Position numbers and translations under genes: made by a program. Shown piece by piece: positions 53,372 through 61,259 of a stretch of 64,000 nt of DNA (the first letter of the stretch is position 1; every line of letters begins with the position of its first letter). Where the stretch lies: contig NZ_BAVZ01000006.1 of NCBI RefSeq assembly GCF_000576305.1, positions 1 through 64,000 of the forward strand. Reading direction: 5' to 3'. The notes below the pieces were generated by a model. The model was not told the DNA's origin. It saw nothing but the letters and a program-made list of their open reading frames with translations, and searched no databases. The stretch comes from Paenibacillus pini JCM 16418 (GTDB taxonomy: Bacteria; Bacillota; Bacilli; Paenibacillales; Paenibacillaceae).

Positions 53372-54178
53372 ATGGGGATATCTTTTACTGTATTATCCAG
53401 TGGATCAACGGGGAATGTAACCGTAGTACGCAATGAGGATACGACATTGATGATAGATGCGGGGCTTAGTGCGAAGCGGATCGACGAACTATTGAAAGAG
53501 CGGGAAGTTAGTGGTGAAGAGATTGATGGCATCTTAGTAACACATGAACACTCCGATCATATTAAAGGGCTAGGTGCGATGGCGCGTAAATATAACCTGC
53601 CGATTTATGCGAATGAGAAAACATGGGGAGCGCTAGACGGCTCTATTGGCAAAATTGCTCCCGAGAATCGGATTATTATGGCCAGCGGCGAAATCCGTGA
53701 TTTTCGTTCTTTACGTGTTGAATCCTTCGGAATTTCCCATGATGCGGCAGAGCCCGTGGGCTACTGTTTCTACGATGGCAATGACAAACTCAGCGTAGCG
53801 ACGGATCTCGGTTACATGAGTGATAAGGTAAAACAAGTGATTAGTGATTCAGACGTAATGGTACTCGAAGCAAATCATGATATCAGCATGCTGCGTATGG
53901 GCAGATATCCATGGAATATTAAACGCCGCATTCTGGGCGATATGGGCCATCTATCGAATGATGCGGCAGGCGAAGTTATGAGCGAGCTGCTGAGCGGCAA
54001 GACGAAGCGTGCATACTTAGCTCATTTAAGCCGGGATCATAATATGATGGATTTGGCGAAAATGACGGTGCGTGCCGGCATGGAAGATCGAGGATGCTTT
54101 TATAAAGATCATGAATTTAAGCTTTGCGATACGTATTACGACCGTCCTACACCGTGGGATAAGGTGAGTGAGTCATAA
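53372..54178 (+). CDS. walJ: MBL-fold metallohydrolase WalJ (YycJ)
   Basis: The 268-residue protein is a metallo-beta-lactamase-fold hydrolase, with the metal motif THEHSDHIKG near residue 58-67, DAGLSAKRI, and LEANHD and LSRDH later. In Bacillales and other Firmicutes it coordinates cell division with replication or acts as a 5' exonuclease. It follows yycI and ends in an overlap of 32 bases with a convergent small gene. Confidence 0.93.
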   Translation: MGISFTVLSSGSTGNVTVVRNEDTTLMIDAGLSAKRIDELLKEREVSGEEIDGILVTHEHSDHIKGLGAMARKYNLPIYANEKTWGALDGSIGKIAPENRIIMASGEIRDFRSLRVESFGISHDAAEPVGYCFYDGNDKLSVATDLGYMSDKVKQVISDSDVMVLEANHDISMLRMGRYPWNIKRRILGDMGHLSNDAAGEVMSELLSGKTKRAYLAHLSRDHNMMDLAKMTVRAGMEDRGCFYKDHEFKLCDTYYDRPTPWDKVSES

Positions 54179-54353
54179 ATTGATCTAGCTCTGCTGCTTT
54201 CTTCTCGACCTCTTCGCGGGTGAGGATGCCTTTGTCTATGAGTAATTCAATCATGGTGCTTAAGGCAAGGGTATTGCGGTAATGCTCGTCCTTCAAATCT
54301 CCGAGTGTAGCCATCAGGTGGACATAGTCCGCCGAAGATGGGAAACGTTCCAT
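54147..54353 (-). CDS. Small hypothetical protein convergent to walJ
   Basis: The 68-residue protein is helical (DEHYRNTLALSTMIELLIDKGILTREEVEKKAAELD), starting with ATG after GGGGGAAG. The LTREEV pattern resembles the N-terminus of nitrile hydratase beta-like or other small helical proteins, but I do not assign a function. It overlaps the walJ 3' end on the opposite strand. Confidence 0.55.
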   Translation of the reverse strand: MERFPSSADYVHLMATLGDLKDEHYRNTLALSTMIELLIDKGILTREEVEKKAAELDQFMTHSPYPTV

Positions 54354-54871
54354 TGTACTTCCCCCTAATCGTATGATTCACTATTAAAATTACCACAACA
54401 CACCAATTGTTCACTGGAGAAAAGGTTACGTCACGTAGCCCTACATATGTTACAATAATCTTTACAGGATATAAGAATTGGAGCATATTTCTAATGCCGC
54501 TTGTTCCCGAATATCCTTTGTACTATTCTAGTCTCTTTGGGACTAAATCATTCCTATTTCTATGAAAAAATAAAGATAGAGCCATTTAATAGAGTGGAAT
54601 TTCGCCAAATGGTGTAATAAATGATGTGCTCTATAAGTGCAACCTTTATGCCTGTTGAGGAGTTATAATAATGTAACTATTGAACTAGAGCAAATGAAGC
54701 GCTGAACAGATACTCTTGATGTAGGATAGACGTAAGGCCAATGTGGCTTCCCTATAACATGCGCGAAGTGCCTTGAAGGCGGAATTACGCTTTATCAAGG
54801 ATTGATATAATGATGAGATAATTAAAGCGTTTAGGAATTAGGTGTGTTTCAACAAAGGGGAGAGGATCACA
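54354..54871. other. Intergenic region before htrA
   Basis: About 500 bases contain no ORF I can support. There is a TATAAT (54808-54813) without a clear -35, and a TGTAAA-N6-TGTAAC pair on the minus strand around 54450-54470 that misses the WalR spacing by one base. Confidence 0.4.
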
Positions 54872-56125
54872 ATGGGGCTGTTTCATGATGATTTTTTTAC
54901 GGCCAAAGTTTCCAAACCAAAGGGCGAATTTCGTAAAGTTCGGTCTACACGTAGTTCATGGCCCAAAGCCCAACGTACCAAAGGGTCATCCACTATAAAA
55001 GTTGCTGTGATAAGCTCCGTTATTAGTTCTCTTGTGGCTGTCGTATTGTTTAGTGCGGTCACAGGACTTCCATCGTCGAAGCCATCAGCAGTGGCAGCGG
55101 TCAGCTCACTCAGTGCTAAACCACTGGATTCAGATCCGTATGAACGATTGGTTCAGGCTGCGGCTAAAGTGCGTCCTTCTGTTGTAAGCATTGTAAATTA
55201 CAAAGAAGGCGTCAAAAAGAAGAAGAACAAAGCTAATATAGAAGATTCAGCTTTGGGCTCGGGTGTGATTTTCAAAAAAACCAGAGGGCAGGCATTTGTA
55301 ATCACTAACAATCACGTCATTGAAGGTGCAGAGGAACTGCAAGTCATGATGGTGAATGGTGAAATGAAGAAGGCGACGCTGGTAGGCACCGACAAAGTGA
55401 ATGATATTGCCGTATTGTCGATGGATGACGCCAATATTAATGCGATTGCAGAAATGGGAGATTCCTCAAAGGTACGCTTTGGCGAAACCGTAATTGCAAT
55501 CGGTAATCCACTTGGTCTGGGTGATACGCTTACTTCCGGTATTATCAGTTATACGAACCGGATCGTACCGGTGTCGCTGAATCAGGACGGTGTATATGAT
55601 TGGGAGCAAGAAGTCATTCAGACAGATGCAGCCATTAACGAGGGAAATAGCGGCGGTGCGCTGGTCAATTTGGATGGTAAAGTCATTGGCATCAATACGA
55701 TGAAGATTTCAGATACGGGTGTTGAAGGCATTGGTTTTGCCATCCCTACGGGGCAAGTAATGAAGACCGTTGATGAGCTGATGCTGCACGGCAAAGTAGC
55801 ACGTCCGTACATTGGCGTCTATACGGTTGACCTGAATAATGAATATGCTCCACTTGATGAAGAACAAATGAAGGAATTGAAGCTGCCGAGCACCGTCGAA
55901 GACGGCGTCGTTGTGTTAGATGCGGTGGGCCCGGGGCAAGAAGCGGGACTGAAGCTGAACGACGTGATTACGAAGTTCAACGATCAACCGATCAAGACAA
56001 CGCTTGAACTGCGGAAGTTCCTTTACGATAAAGTCGCTGTAGGCGATGTCATTAAAGTGACCTATTACCGTGAGGGTAAAGAGCAGACGGTCGACGTGAC
56101 ACTGCAAGATAAACCAGAGCAATAA
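54872..56125 (+). CDS. htrA: Membrane-anchored serine protease HtrA/YyxA
   Basis: This is a quality-control protease of the cell surface. The 417-residue protein has an N-terminal cytoplasmic segment, one membrane segment (about residues 46-66), a trypsin-like domain with catalytic His in ITNNHVIEG, Asp in NDIAVLS and Ser in NEGNSGGAL, then a PDZ domain (about 310-400). The ATG follows GGGGAGAGG; a start ten codons upstream is weaker. In B. subtilis yyxA follows the walRK operon, as here. Confidence 0.94.
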   Translation: MGLFHDDFFTAKVSKPKGEFRKVRSTRSSWPKAQRTKGSSTIKVAVISSVISSLVAVVLFSAVTGLPSSKPSAVAAVSSLSAKPLDSDPYERLVQAAAKVRPSVVSIVNYKEGVKKKKNKANIEDSALGSGVIFKKTRGQAFVITNNHVIEGAEELQVMMVNGEMKKATLVGTDKVNDIAVLSMDDANINAIAEMGDSSKVRFGETVIAIGNPLGLGDTLTSGIISYTNRIVPVSLNQDGVYDWEQEVIQTDAAINEGNSGGALVNLDGKVIGINTMKISDTGVEGIGFAIPTGQVMKTVDELMLHGKVARPYIGVYTVDLNNEYAPLDEEQMKELKLPSTVEDGVVVLDAVGPGQEAGLKLNDVITKFNDQPIKTTLELRKFLYDKVAVGDVIKVTYYREGKEQTVDVTLQDKPEQ

Positions 56126-56315
56126 TCTTGGCTAGTTTAGCTTAAAGTGCGAATGTTAAGAAATATGGGTAATAAGGATGGAAAGACCCTGTTGTCACTC
56201 TATCCTTCTCTTATGAGAAGCGATTCAGATTAATGGTGTGCTAGTACGAGAAACAGGCTATACTTAGGATATGAACACCAATACAACCATGTGCAGGGCA
56301 GAGGGGATGCTTTTC

Positions 56316-56483
56316 ATGTATGTAGTATGCAAAGATCATGTGGAACTTGCGATTGATATGTTTGTGGACGAGTTTGAAGATGCGCCGGATATGGTGGATC
56401 TGAAGGAGACCGAATTTTCCGATTGGGACCCACCGGTGAAATGTGCTCACTGTGAGCAGGCCGGGATGTATTTGGTGGTGTAG
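56316..56483 (+). CDS. CxxH/CxxC small protein
   Basis: The 55-residue protein has a CKDH motif near residue 5 and a CAHC motif near residue 44, a putative zinc-binding pair of the CxxH/CxxC protein family, between acidic segments. The start MYVVCKDH lies 9 bases after GAGGGG. It precedes rlmH in several Paenibacillus-like genomes. Function unknown. Confidence 0.8.
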   Translation: MYVVCKDHVELAIDMFVDEFEDAPDMVDLKETEFSDWDPPVKCAHCEQAGMYLVV

Positions 56484-56601
56484 AACGGCAAGACGTTTGT
56501 AATTGATGCGCTTTAGCGGTGGGCTTGAAGCGGAGTAAGACGTTACTGCTGAGAGTAGAGCCTTTTAGCGTTCGATAAGCTATGTAGATGAAAAAATGAG
56601 G

Positions 56602-56627
56602 GAGCGTGATTTCACGCTCTTTTTTTG
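56602..56627 (+). terminator. Terminator after the CxxH/CxxC gene
   Basis: GAGCGTGA-TT-TCACGCTC followed by TTTTTTT. Confidence 0.9.
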
Positions 56628-56816
56628 TAGTTATAGCTATCATGGATAGGCTCTAAGTAAATACCAGTGATTGACTTGACGTGTGGATAGAGCGGAGGGA
56701 TTCTGGAGGAACGCACCCTCCGAACCCGCAGCGGCTTGTTTACGAACGGTCAACTGCTAATTTTGGCTAGAGCAGAGATATATGGATAAAAATTTGCATT
56801 TCGGAGGAAATATAGC

Positions 56817-57295
56817 ATGTTCATTCAAATCATTGGCGTCGGAAAGTTGAAAGAGAAGTATCTGGTCATGGGCATCCAGGAATATGCCAAACGGATGAAC
56901 CCATACATCAAATTTCAGATGATTGAGGTTGCGGACGAGAAGGCCCCGGACACCTTGAGCGAAGCTGAGGTGTCTATTGTGAAGGAGCGCGAGGGCGAAC
57001 GCATCCTCGCGCATGTGAAGAGCGAGGCGCATGTCGTTGCGCTCGCCATCGGCGGCCAGCTCTGGAGCTCGGAAGAGCTGGCCGCTGAGATCGACAAGCT
57101 CGGCACGTATGGGACGAGCCATGTCGTGTTCATCATCGGCGGGAGCATGGGCTCGCAGATGCCGTGCTGCGCCGCGCCCAGCAGAAGCTCAGCTTCGGGC
57201 GCATGACGCTGCCGCACCAGCTGATGAGGCTGGTGCTAGCGGAGCAGATTTATCGCGCGGTGAAGATAAATCGGGGGGAGCCGTACCATAAGTAG
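56817..57295 (+). CDS. rlmH: 23S rRNA pseudouridine1915-N3 methyltransferase RlmH (one apparent frameshift)
   Basis: RlmH methylates pseudouridine 1915 of 23S rRNA. The protein starts [16 protein letters not shown] and has the trefoil-knot SAM site with FIIGGS. One C is missing near 57152 (GGGCTCGCAG to GGGCCTCGCAG). Restoring it gives [26 protein letters not shown] and the usual end RGEPYHK, 159 residues in total. The 3' half is distinctly GC-rich. Its last codons form the attachment sequence of the SCC type (separate entry). Confidence 0.92.
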
Positions 57296-57299
57296 CGGC
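57276..57299 (+). other. SCC-type attachment site A at the rlmH 3' end
   Basis: GAGCCGTACCATAAGTAG covers the RGEPYHK-stop codons. This is the sequence equivalent of the staphylococcal attB in orfX/rlmH, the family form being GAAGCNTATCATAARTGATG. Two related copies follow downstream (sites B and C). Confidence 0.6.
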
Positions 57300-57515
57300 A
57301 AGTTATTTCACAGGACGACCCACCAAAAGGGAGCGCATAAGGTTTTGGATAAATTTTTTCTCACTGAGCTACATTCGGTGAAAAAGCGTGTGGCTGTCAT
57401 CTGAGGGAGGATGGAGAGAACTGCCTGTGGAAGATGGCTTAGAGGGTAATGGATTTACTTGGTAATATGATATAATATAATGTAATGTAATGAAAGTCTT
57501 AAAAGGATGACTGAT

Positions 57516-57545
57516 ATGAAAAAAGCGGTGAAAGTAGCCTCCTAA
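57516..57545 (+). CDS. Leader peptide of the chloramphenicol resistance gene
   Basis: A nine-residue ORF, MKKAVKVAS, starts after AAAAGGATGA and ends inside the first arm of the hairpin that hides the cat ribosome site. Known cat leaders (for example those of cat-86 and pC194) are also nine or ten codons and stall ribosomes in the presence of chloramphenicol. The role here is inferred from this arrangement. Confidence 0.8.
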   Translation: MKKAVKVAS

Positions 57546-57570
57546 TATTAAATTAATTATATTAGGAGGC
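57537..57570 (+). promoter_or_regulatory. Translation attenuator of the cat gene
   Basis: A perfect 12-base stem, GCCTCCTAATAT with ATATTAGGAGGC, flanks a 10-base loop. The second arm carries AGGAGG, the ribosome site of the cat gene, so the hairpin would block its translation. A ribosome stalled on the leader would open it. Confidence 0.85.
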
Positions 57571-57577
57571 GTGGAAT

Positions 57578-58225
57578 ATGAAATTCAGTATTATTAATCG
57601 TGACAATTGGCAACGAAAAGAATACTTTGAACATTATTTACAACAACAGACAACATTCAGTATGACGAATGAAATTAATATTACTGTTCTTATGAAGAAC
57701 TTAAAGAAAAAGGGATATAAGTTATATCCTGCGTTTATTTTTATGGTTACAAGAATAGTTAATTCTCACAGAGAATTTAGAACTTGTTTTAACTCAGAGG
57801 GTAATTTAGGTTATTGGTCAGAGATTTGTCCGTGTTATACCATATTTAACAATAGCACACACACCTTTTCAGCCATTTGGACGCCAAATATGAATAATTT
57901 TTCAAAGTTTCATTTTCAATATGAAAAGGATGTTCGAAAATACAAAGATACAAGTAGTTTATTTCCAATAGAACCTATACCAGATAATAATATTCCGATC
58001 TCTATGATTCCTTGGAGTTCTTTTAATGCGTTTAACTTAAATATTAATAACGGTGGAAACTTTCTCTTACCAATAATAACGGGTGGTAAATACTCCCTAG
58101 TTAATGATGAATTATTCCTGCCTGTCGCTTTACAAATTCATCATTCAGTTTGTGATGGCTACCATGCATCTATTTTTATGAATGATTTACAAAGATTGGC
58201 TAATGAAAGCGAAGAATGGGTTTAA
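57578..58225 (+). CDS. cat: Chloramphenicol O-acetyltransferase, type A (inducible)
   Basis: This enzyme acetylates chloramphenicol with acetyl-CoA. The 215-residue protein has the usual length of the classical CAT trimer. The active-site motif HHSVCDGYH at about residues 188-196 carries the catalytic histidine, and the N-terminal RKEYFEHYLQQQTTFSMT is family-typical. The gene is AT-rich while the neighbouring end of rlmH is GC-rich, indicating recent transfer. It is preceded by a translation attenuator and lies between SCC-type att sites. Antibiotic susceptibility testing would show whether it is active. Confidence 0.94.
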   Translation: MKFSIINRDNWQRKEYFEHYLQQQTTFSMTNEINITVLMKNLKKKGYKLYPAFIFMVTRIVNSHREFRTCFNSEGNLGYWSEICPCYTIFNNSTHTFSAIWTPNMNNFSKFHFQYEKDVRKYKDTSSLFPIEPIPDNNIPISMIPWSSFNAFNLNINNGGNFLLPIITGGKYSLVNDELFLPVALQIHHSVCDGYHASIFMNDLQRLANESEEWV

Positions 58226-58338
58226 TGGATCTTTATGGTAAAATAATTACACATATTGGTCCAATGTTTAGACTTTGCTTGTTGAACAGGTTTACGTTCG
58301 ATGGTGCCTCATGGTTTAAACGTATGTGATTACAAAGT

Positions 58339-58364
58339 AGGGCCATTCGACAAAGGATGGCCCT
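58339..58364. repeat. Inverted repeat downstream of cat
   Basis: AGGGCCAT and ATGGCCCT flank a 10-base loop. It could terminate cat transcription, although only A, not T, follows on the plus strand. Confidence 0.4.
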
Positions 58365-58388
58365 AAAACTTGCCGTTACAGACAGCGA

Positions 58389-58413
58389 GGTGAACCGTAT
58401 TATAAATGAGGCG
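58389..58413 (+). other. SCC-type attachment site B
   Basis: GGTGAACCGTATTATAAATGA reads, in one frame, RGEPYYK-stop, so it looks like a divergent AT-rich copy of the end of an rlmH gene, 1.1 kb after the real one and after cat. In SCC elements such a copy marks the far boundary of an integrated cassette. Confidence 0.6.
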
Positions 58414-58448
58414 AAATTTTGGGACAGCCGCGGCGCAAGAAATTTCGC
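58411..58448. repeat. Hairpin with inner palindrome between sites B and C
   Basis: GCGAAATTT (58411-58419) and AAATTTCGC (58440-58448) flank an inner sequence containing the palindrome GCCGCGG(C). It adjoins the attachment-like site B directly; SCC ends also carry inverted repeats near the att site. Confidence 0.5.
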
Positions 58449-58465
58449 TTCTGAGATGATATGTA

Positions 58466-58487
58466 GGGCCTATCATAAGTGATGGCG
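58466..58487 (+). other. SCC-type attachment site C
   Basis: GGGCCTATCATAAGTGATGG contains TATCATAAGTGATG, which matches the staphylococcal SCC direct repeat TATCATAARTGATG exactly. The 77 bases between sites B and C hold only the hairpin above. Confidence 0.6.
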
Positions 58488-58491
58488 ACAA

Positions 58492-58653
58492 ATGTTAGTG
58501 TTGGAAGGTGAAATGGGTAGTGGAGGATTAGTCATGGAGGTTGTTATTTATGCGTCAATCTCTCAAGGGACGGTTGTAAGGAGACTTTTGTATGGGGAAA
58601 TACCCATCAGAGAAGAAATGCAAATGCTTCAGCTGTTCATTATCTGCTCTTAG
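58492..58653 (+). CDS. Possible small ORF just after site C
   Basis: A 53-residue ORF (MLVLEGEMGSGGLVMEVVIYASISQGTVVRRLL and on) starts 4 bases after the end of site C. A start site at its internal methionines, after GGAGG-like sequence, would shorten it. I do not recognise it. It may be a remnant of cassette content or non-coding. Confidence 0.25.
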   Translation: MLVLEGEMGSGGLVMEVVIYASISQGTVVRRLLYGEIPIREEMQMLQLFIICS

Positions 58654-58750
58654 ATTATTTCACGACACTTGACCCCTAAGGTGAATTTACGACTACTCAT
58701 GCTAAAAAGAACGGTGTAACAAATGATTCATTAGCTTTTTTAAACAGTCT

Positions 58751-58790
58751 GACCGCTTCCCAGTTTTGGGAAAGCGGTCTTGTTGTGTCT
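58751..58790. terminator. Terminator-like hairpin downstream of the DUF4190 gene
   Basis: GACCGCTTCCC and GGGAAAGCGGTC pair with one bulge. It lies at the convergent end of plus-strand sequence and the minus-strand gene that stops at 58789. Confidence 0.55.
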
Positions 58791-59016
58791 AGACATTATT
58801 CATACCACTCATGAAGGCAATCACAAACGAGATAACAAAGGCAAGCACACTAATAGACGTCGCGACAATTCCGCATACCAATCCTGAAATTTCCATACCC
58901 CGTCCTCGCAACTGTACCCGCTTGATTTTTTTTAACGATAAAGACGAGAACACAATCGCAGCGATACCGCTGAAGAAGCCAACGATTCCAAGGACTATGA
59001 TTCCTCCAAATGGCAA
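58789..59016 (-). CDS. DUF4190-like membrane protein (N-terminus uncertain)
   Basis: The 75 residues from the TTG start show two membrane segments around IVLGIVGFFSGIAAIVFSSLSLKKIK and GLVCGIVATSISVLAFVISFVIAFMSG, the pattern of DUF4190 proteins. The frame is open upstream to about 59115, next to the DUF1904 gene, but neither the TTG nor upstream codons have a clear ribosome site. The N-terminus may be degraded or the sequence may have lost a base. Confidence 0.6.
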   Translation of the reverse strand: MPFGGIIVLGIVGFFSGIAAIVFSSLSLKKIKRVQLRGRGMEISGLVCGIVATSISVLAFVISFVIAFMSGMNNV

Positions 59017-59105
59017 AGTAATTACGCAAATTTTTATTAGAATATTGAGTATACTCGAATTGTAGAGCTTCTGAATGTTTCCAATACCACCATTTATACC
59101 ATTAA

Positions 59106-59438
59106 TCAGGAACCGTAACGTCGTCCGTTCATATAAAAATTGTCCTCGCGGCCAACACGGAAGGATATCTCCAGCTCGGGAATATCAAGTGACCGGACAT
59201 GCCTGTCAATTGCTTCTGCCATCTTATCGCGCACTACATCCCCCCGCTCAAACCACCATACGTCGATGACTGGGTACGAATCCGTATATTTTCCGTCTAA
59301 TATAGCGGTGACGTGCATGCATTCTAAGGTGAAATTATCTGTTCCGCATTGGCATATTGCGGCCATCTCTGCTACGAGAGGTATACTGATTGCACGTATG
59401 CCCTCGGCGGGAATTCCTCTAAATATTAACTGCGGCAT
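59106..59438 (-). CDS. DUF1904 domain-containing protein
   Basis: The 110-residue protein starts MPQLIFRGIPAEGIRAIS and has the DUF1904 pattern (related to the 4-oxalocrotonate tautomerase/MIF-like fold). It follows an excellent AGGAGG. Function unknown. It is on the minus strand, next to the DUF4190-like gene. Confidence 0.85.
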   Translation of the reverse strand: MPQLIFRGIPAEGIRAISIPLVAEMAAICQCGTDNFTLECMHVTAILDGKYTDSYPVIDVWWFERGDVVRDKMAEAIDRHVRSLDIPELEISFRVGREDNFYMNGRRYGS

Positions 59439-59702
59439 TTGATTTCCTCCTGTTATTATGCTTCAGCCAATGTCTTTTTCTTATTGTATATGTACAAGTC
59501 TGTGTGCGGCAATCAGTGAAACAGATTTTGTTACATCACACCAATCATCAAAACGATAAAAGGGATGTCATTCTTAGAAAAAATAAATATATAGCAATTA
59601 ATTGCGAATCATATGTTTACTTCTTTCGTCAGAGGATTATTAGAGGTAATAAGTGTATGTTAGAATATAGTTAAACACATTTGGTAAAGGAGCCTCTTTT
59701 CT

Positions 59703-61241
59703 ATGACAACGGATCAAATTTCGCAATTTGAGAAGAAAATTATTATTCGTAACATTGAACGCGAAGATTTCGATAATATTATCGCGCTGCAAAATATTTG
59801 TTTTCCCAACATGAGTCCATGGAAGCTGGATCAACTGGAAAGTCACATCCGTACGTTTCCCGATGGTCAAATTTGCGTCGAGCTCGACGGTAACATTATT
59901 GGCTCCTGTTCTAGTTTGATCGTGAACTTTGACGATTATTTGGAGCAGCATACGTATTCCGAAATCACGGACAAGGGATACATTCGCAACCATAACCCCC
60001 GTGGCGGGAACCTCTATGGTATGGAAGTCATGGTACATCCAGATTTCCGTAGGATGAAGATCGGAAGAAGATTATACGAGGCAAGGAAACGGCTAGCGGA
60101 GCAACTTAATCTCAAGAGTATTATCGTAGGGGGACGCATTCCAGGGTATCACAACTATTCCGATAAGCTGTCGCCAAGAGCTTATGCGGAAGAAGTGTTG
60201 CAGCAGAATATCTACGATCCCGTGCTGACTTTTCAGATGATGAACGGATTTACGCTGAAGAGGATTATATCCAATTATTTGTCCGATGACGTCGATTCCG
60301 AGAATTTTGCGGCCCTGTTAGAGTGGAATAATATCGAATACAAGCCGAGCATCAACAAGACTCTTTATAAAATGTCTTTCCCCGTCCGCATTTGCGTGGT
60401 TCAGTATATGATGAAGAAGATCGATTCTTTCGAGGAATTCGCCAACCAGTGTGAGCATTACGTGGACGTGGCATCAGATTACAAGTCGGATTTCGCCGTT
60501 TTCCCGGAGAACTTCACCATGCAGCTGCTTTCCTTCTTGGATGAACGGTCTCCGAGCTTGGCTGTCCGGAAACTTACGACGTATACGACCAACTATGTGG
60601 AGTTATTCTCCGAACTCGCGGTCAAATACAACGTAAATATCGTAGGCGGCTCCCACTTCGTTGAGAACAATAACCGGATTTACAACGTCGCTCACTTGTT
60701 CCGCCGAGACGGCTCAATTGAGCAGCAATACAAGCTACATATTTCTCCGAACGAGCGGAAGTGGTGGGGCATCAACGGGGGTAACTCACTCGGGGTGTTC
60801 GACACAGATTGCGGTAAAATATCGATTCAACTCAGCAGTGACATCGAGTATCCGGAGCTGTCCCGTATCGTTGCGGAAGAGGGAGCGCAGATTATATTCG
60901 TTCCTTTCTGCGCGGAAGATCGGCAGACTTTCCTGAGGGTGAAATATTGCGCACAGGCCAGAGCGATCGAGAACCAAGTGTTCATTGTGACCGCGGGAAC
61001 AGTAGGAAATCTAACCCATGTGGACAACATAGACGTTCAGTACGCCCAGTCCGGTATCTATACGCCGGCTGATTTCTCCTTCTCTCGCGACGGTATCGCA
61101 GGGGAGTGCAGCGAGAATACGGAGACAGTCATCATGGCTGAGGTAGACATGGAGACGCTCGAAAGGTACCGCAAGTCCAATGATGCTTTGTCGTTAAAAG
61201 ATCGTCGGACGGACATCTATTCCTTACAAATTCGAACTTAA
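59703..61241 (+). CDS. GNAT acetyltransferase fused to carbon-nitrogen hydrolase (YhcX type), catalytic Cys replaced
   Basis: The 512-residue protein has an N-terminal GNAT domain (about residues 15-180, with the acetyl-CoA loop VHPDFRRMKIGRRLYEAR) and a C-terminal nitrilase-superfamily domain (about 230-505). Of the nitrilase triad, Glu (FPENFTMQLL) and Lys (KLHISPNERKWW) are in place, but the position of the nucleophile reads LSSDIEYPEL, with Ser where the family has Cys. The length equals B. subtilis YhcX. It could be a non-hydrolytic fold that still acetylates. An intact paralogue follows 18 bases later. Confidence 0.85.
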   Translation: MTTDQISQFEKKIIIRNIEREDFDNIIALQNICFPNMSPWKLDQLESHIRTFPDGQICVELDGNIIGSCSSLIVNFDDYLEQHTYSEITDKGYIRNHNPRGGNLYGMEVMVHPDFRRMKIGRRLYEARKRLAEQLNLKSIIVGGRIPGYHNYSDKLSPRAYAEEVLQQNIYDPVLTFQMMNGFTLKRIISNYLSDDVDSENFAALLEWNNIEYKPSINKTLYKMSFPVRICVVQYMMKKIDSFEEFANQCEHYVDVASDYKSDFAVFPENFTMQLLSFLDERSPSLAVRKLTTYTTNYVELFSELAVKYNVNIVGGSHFVENNNRIYNVAHLFRRDGSIEQQYKLHISPNERKWWGINGGNSLGVFDTDCGKISIQLSSDIEYPELSRIVAEEGAQIIFVPFCAEDRQTFLRVKYCAQARAIENQVFIVTAGTVGNLTHVDNIDVQYAQSGIYTPADFSFSRDGIAGECSENTETVIMAEVDMETLERYRKSNDALSLKDRRTDIYSLQIRT

Positions 61242-61259
61242 AACATACTAGAGGTGAAT

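Noticed and set aside
54447-54472. WalR-like direct repeat TGTAAA-N6-TGTAAC on the minus strand before the small walJ-convergent gene
   Set aside because: The spacing between the hexamers is six, whereas WalR boxes need five, and the downstream gene is not a known cell-wall gene.
57031-57291. Separate plus-strand ORF of 86 codons in the 3' half of rlmH
   Set aside because: It is a GC-rich shadow frame. The rlmH frame continues correctly once one C is restored near 57152.
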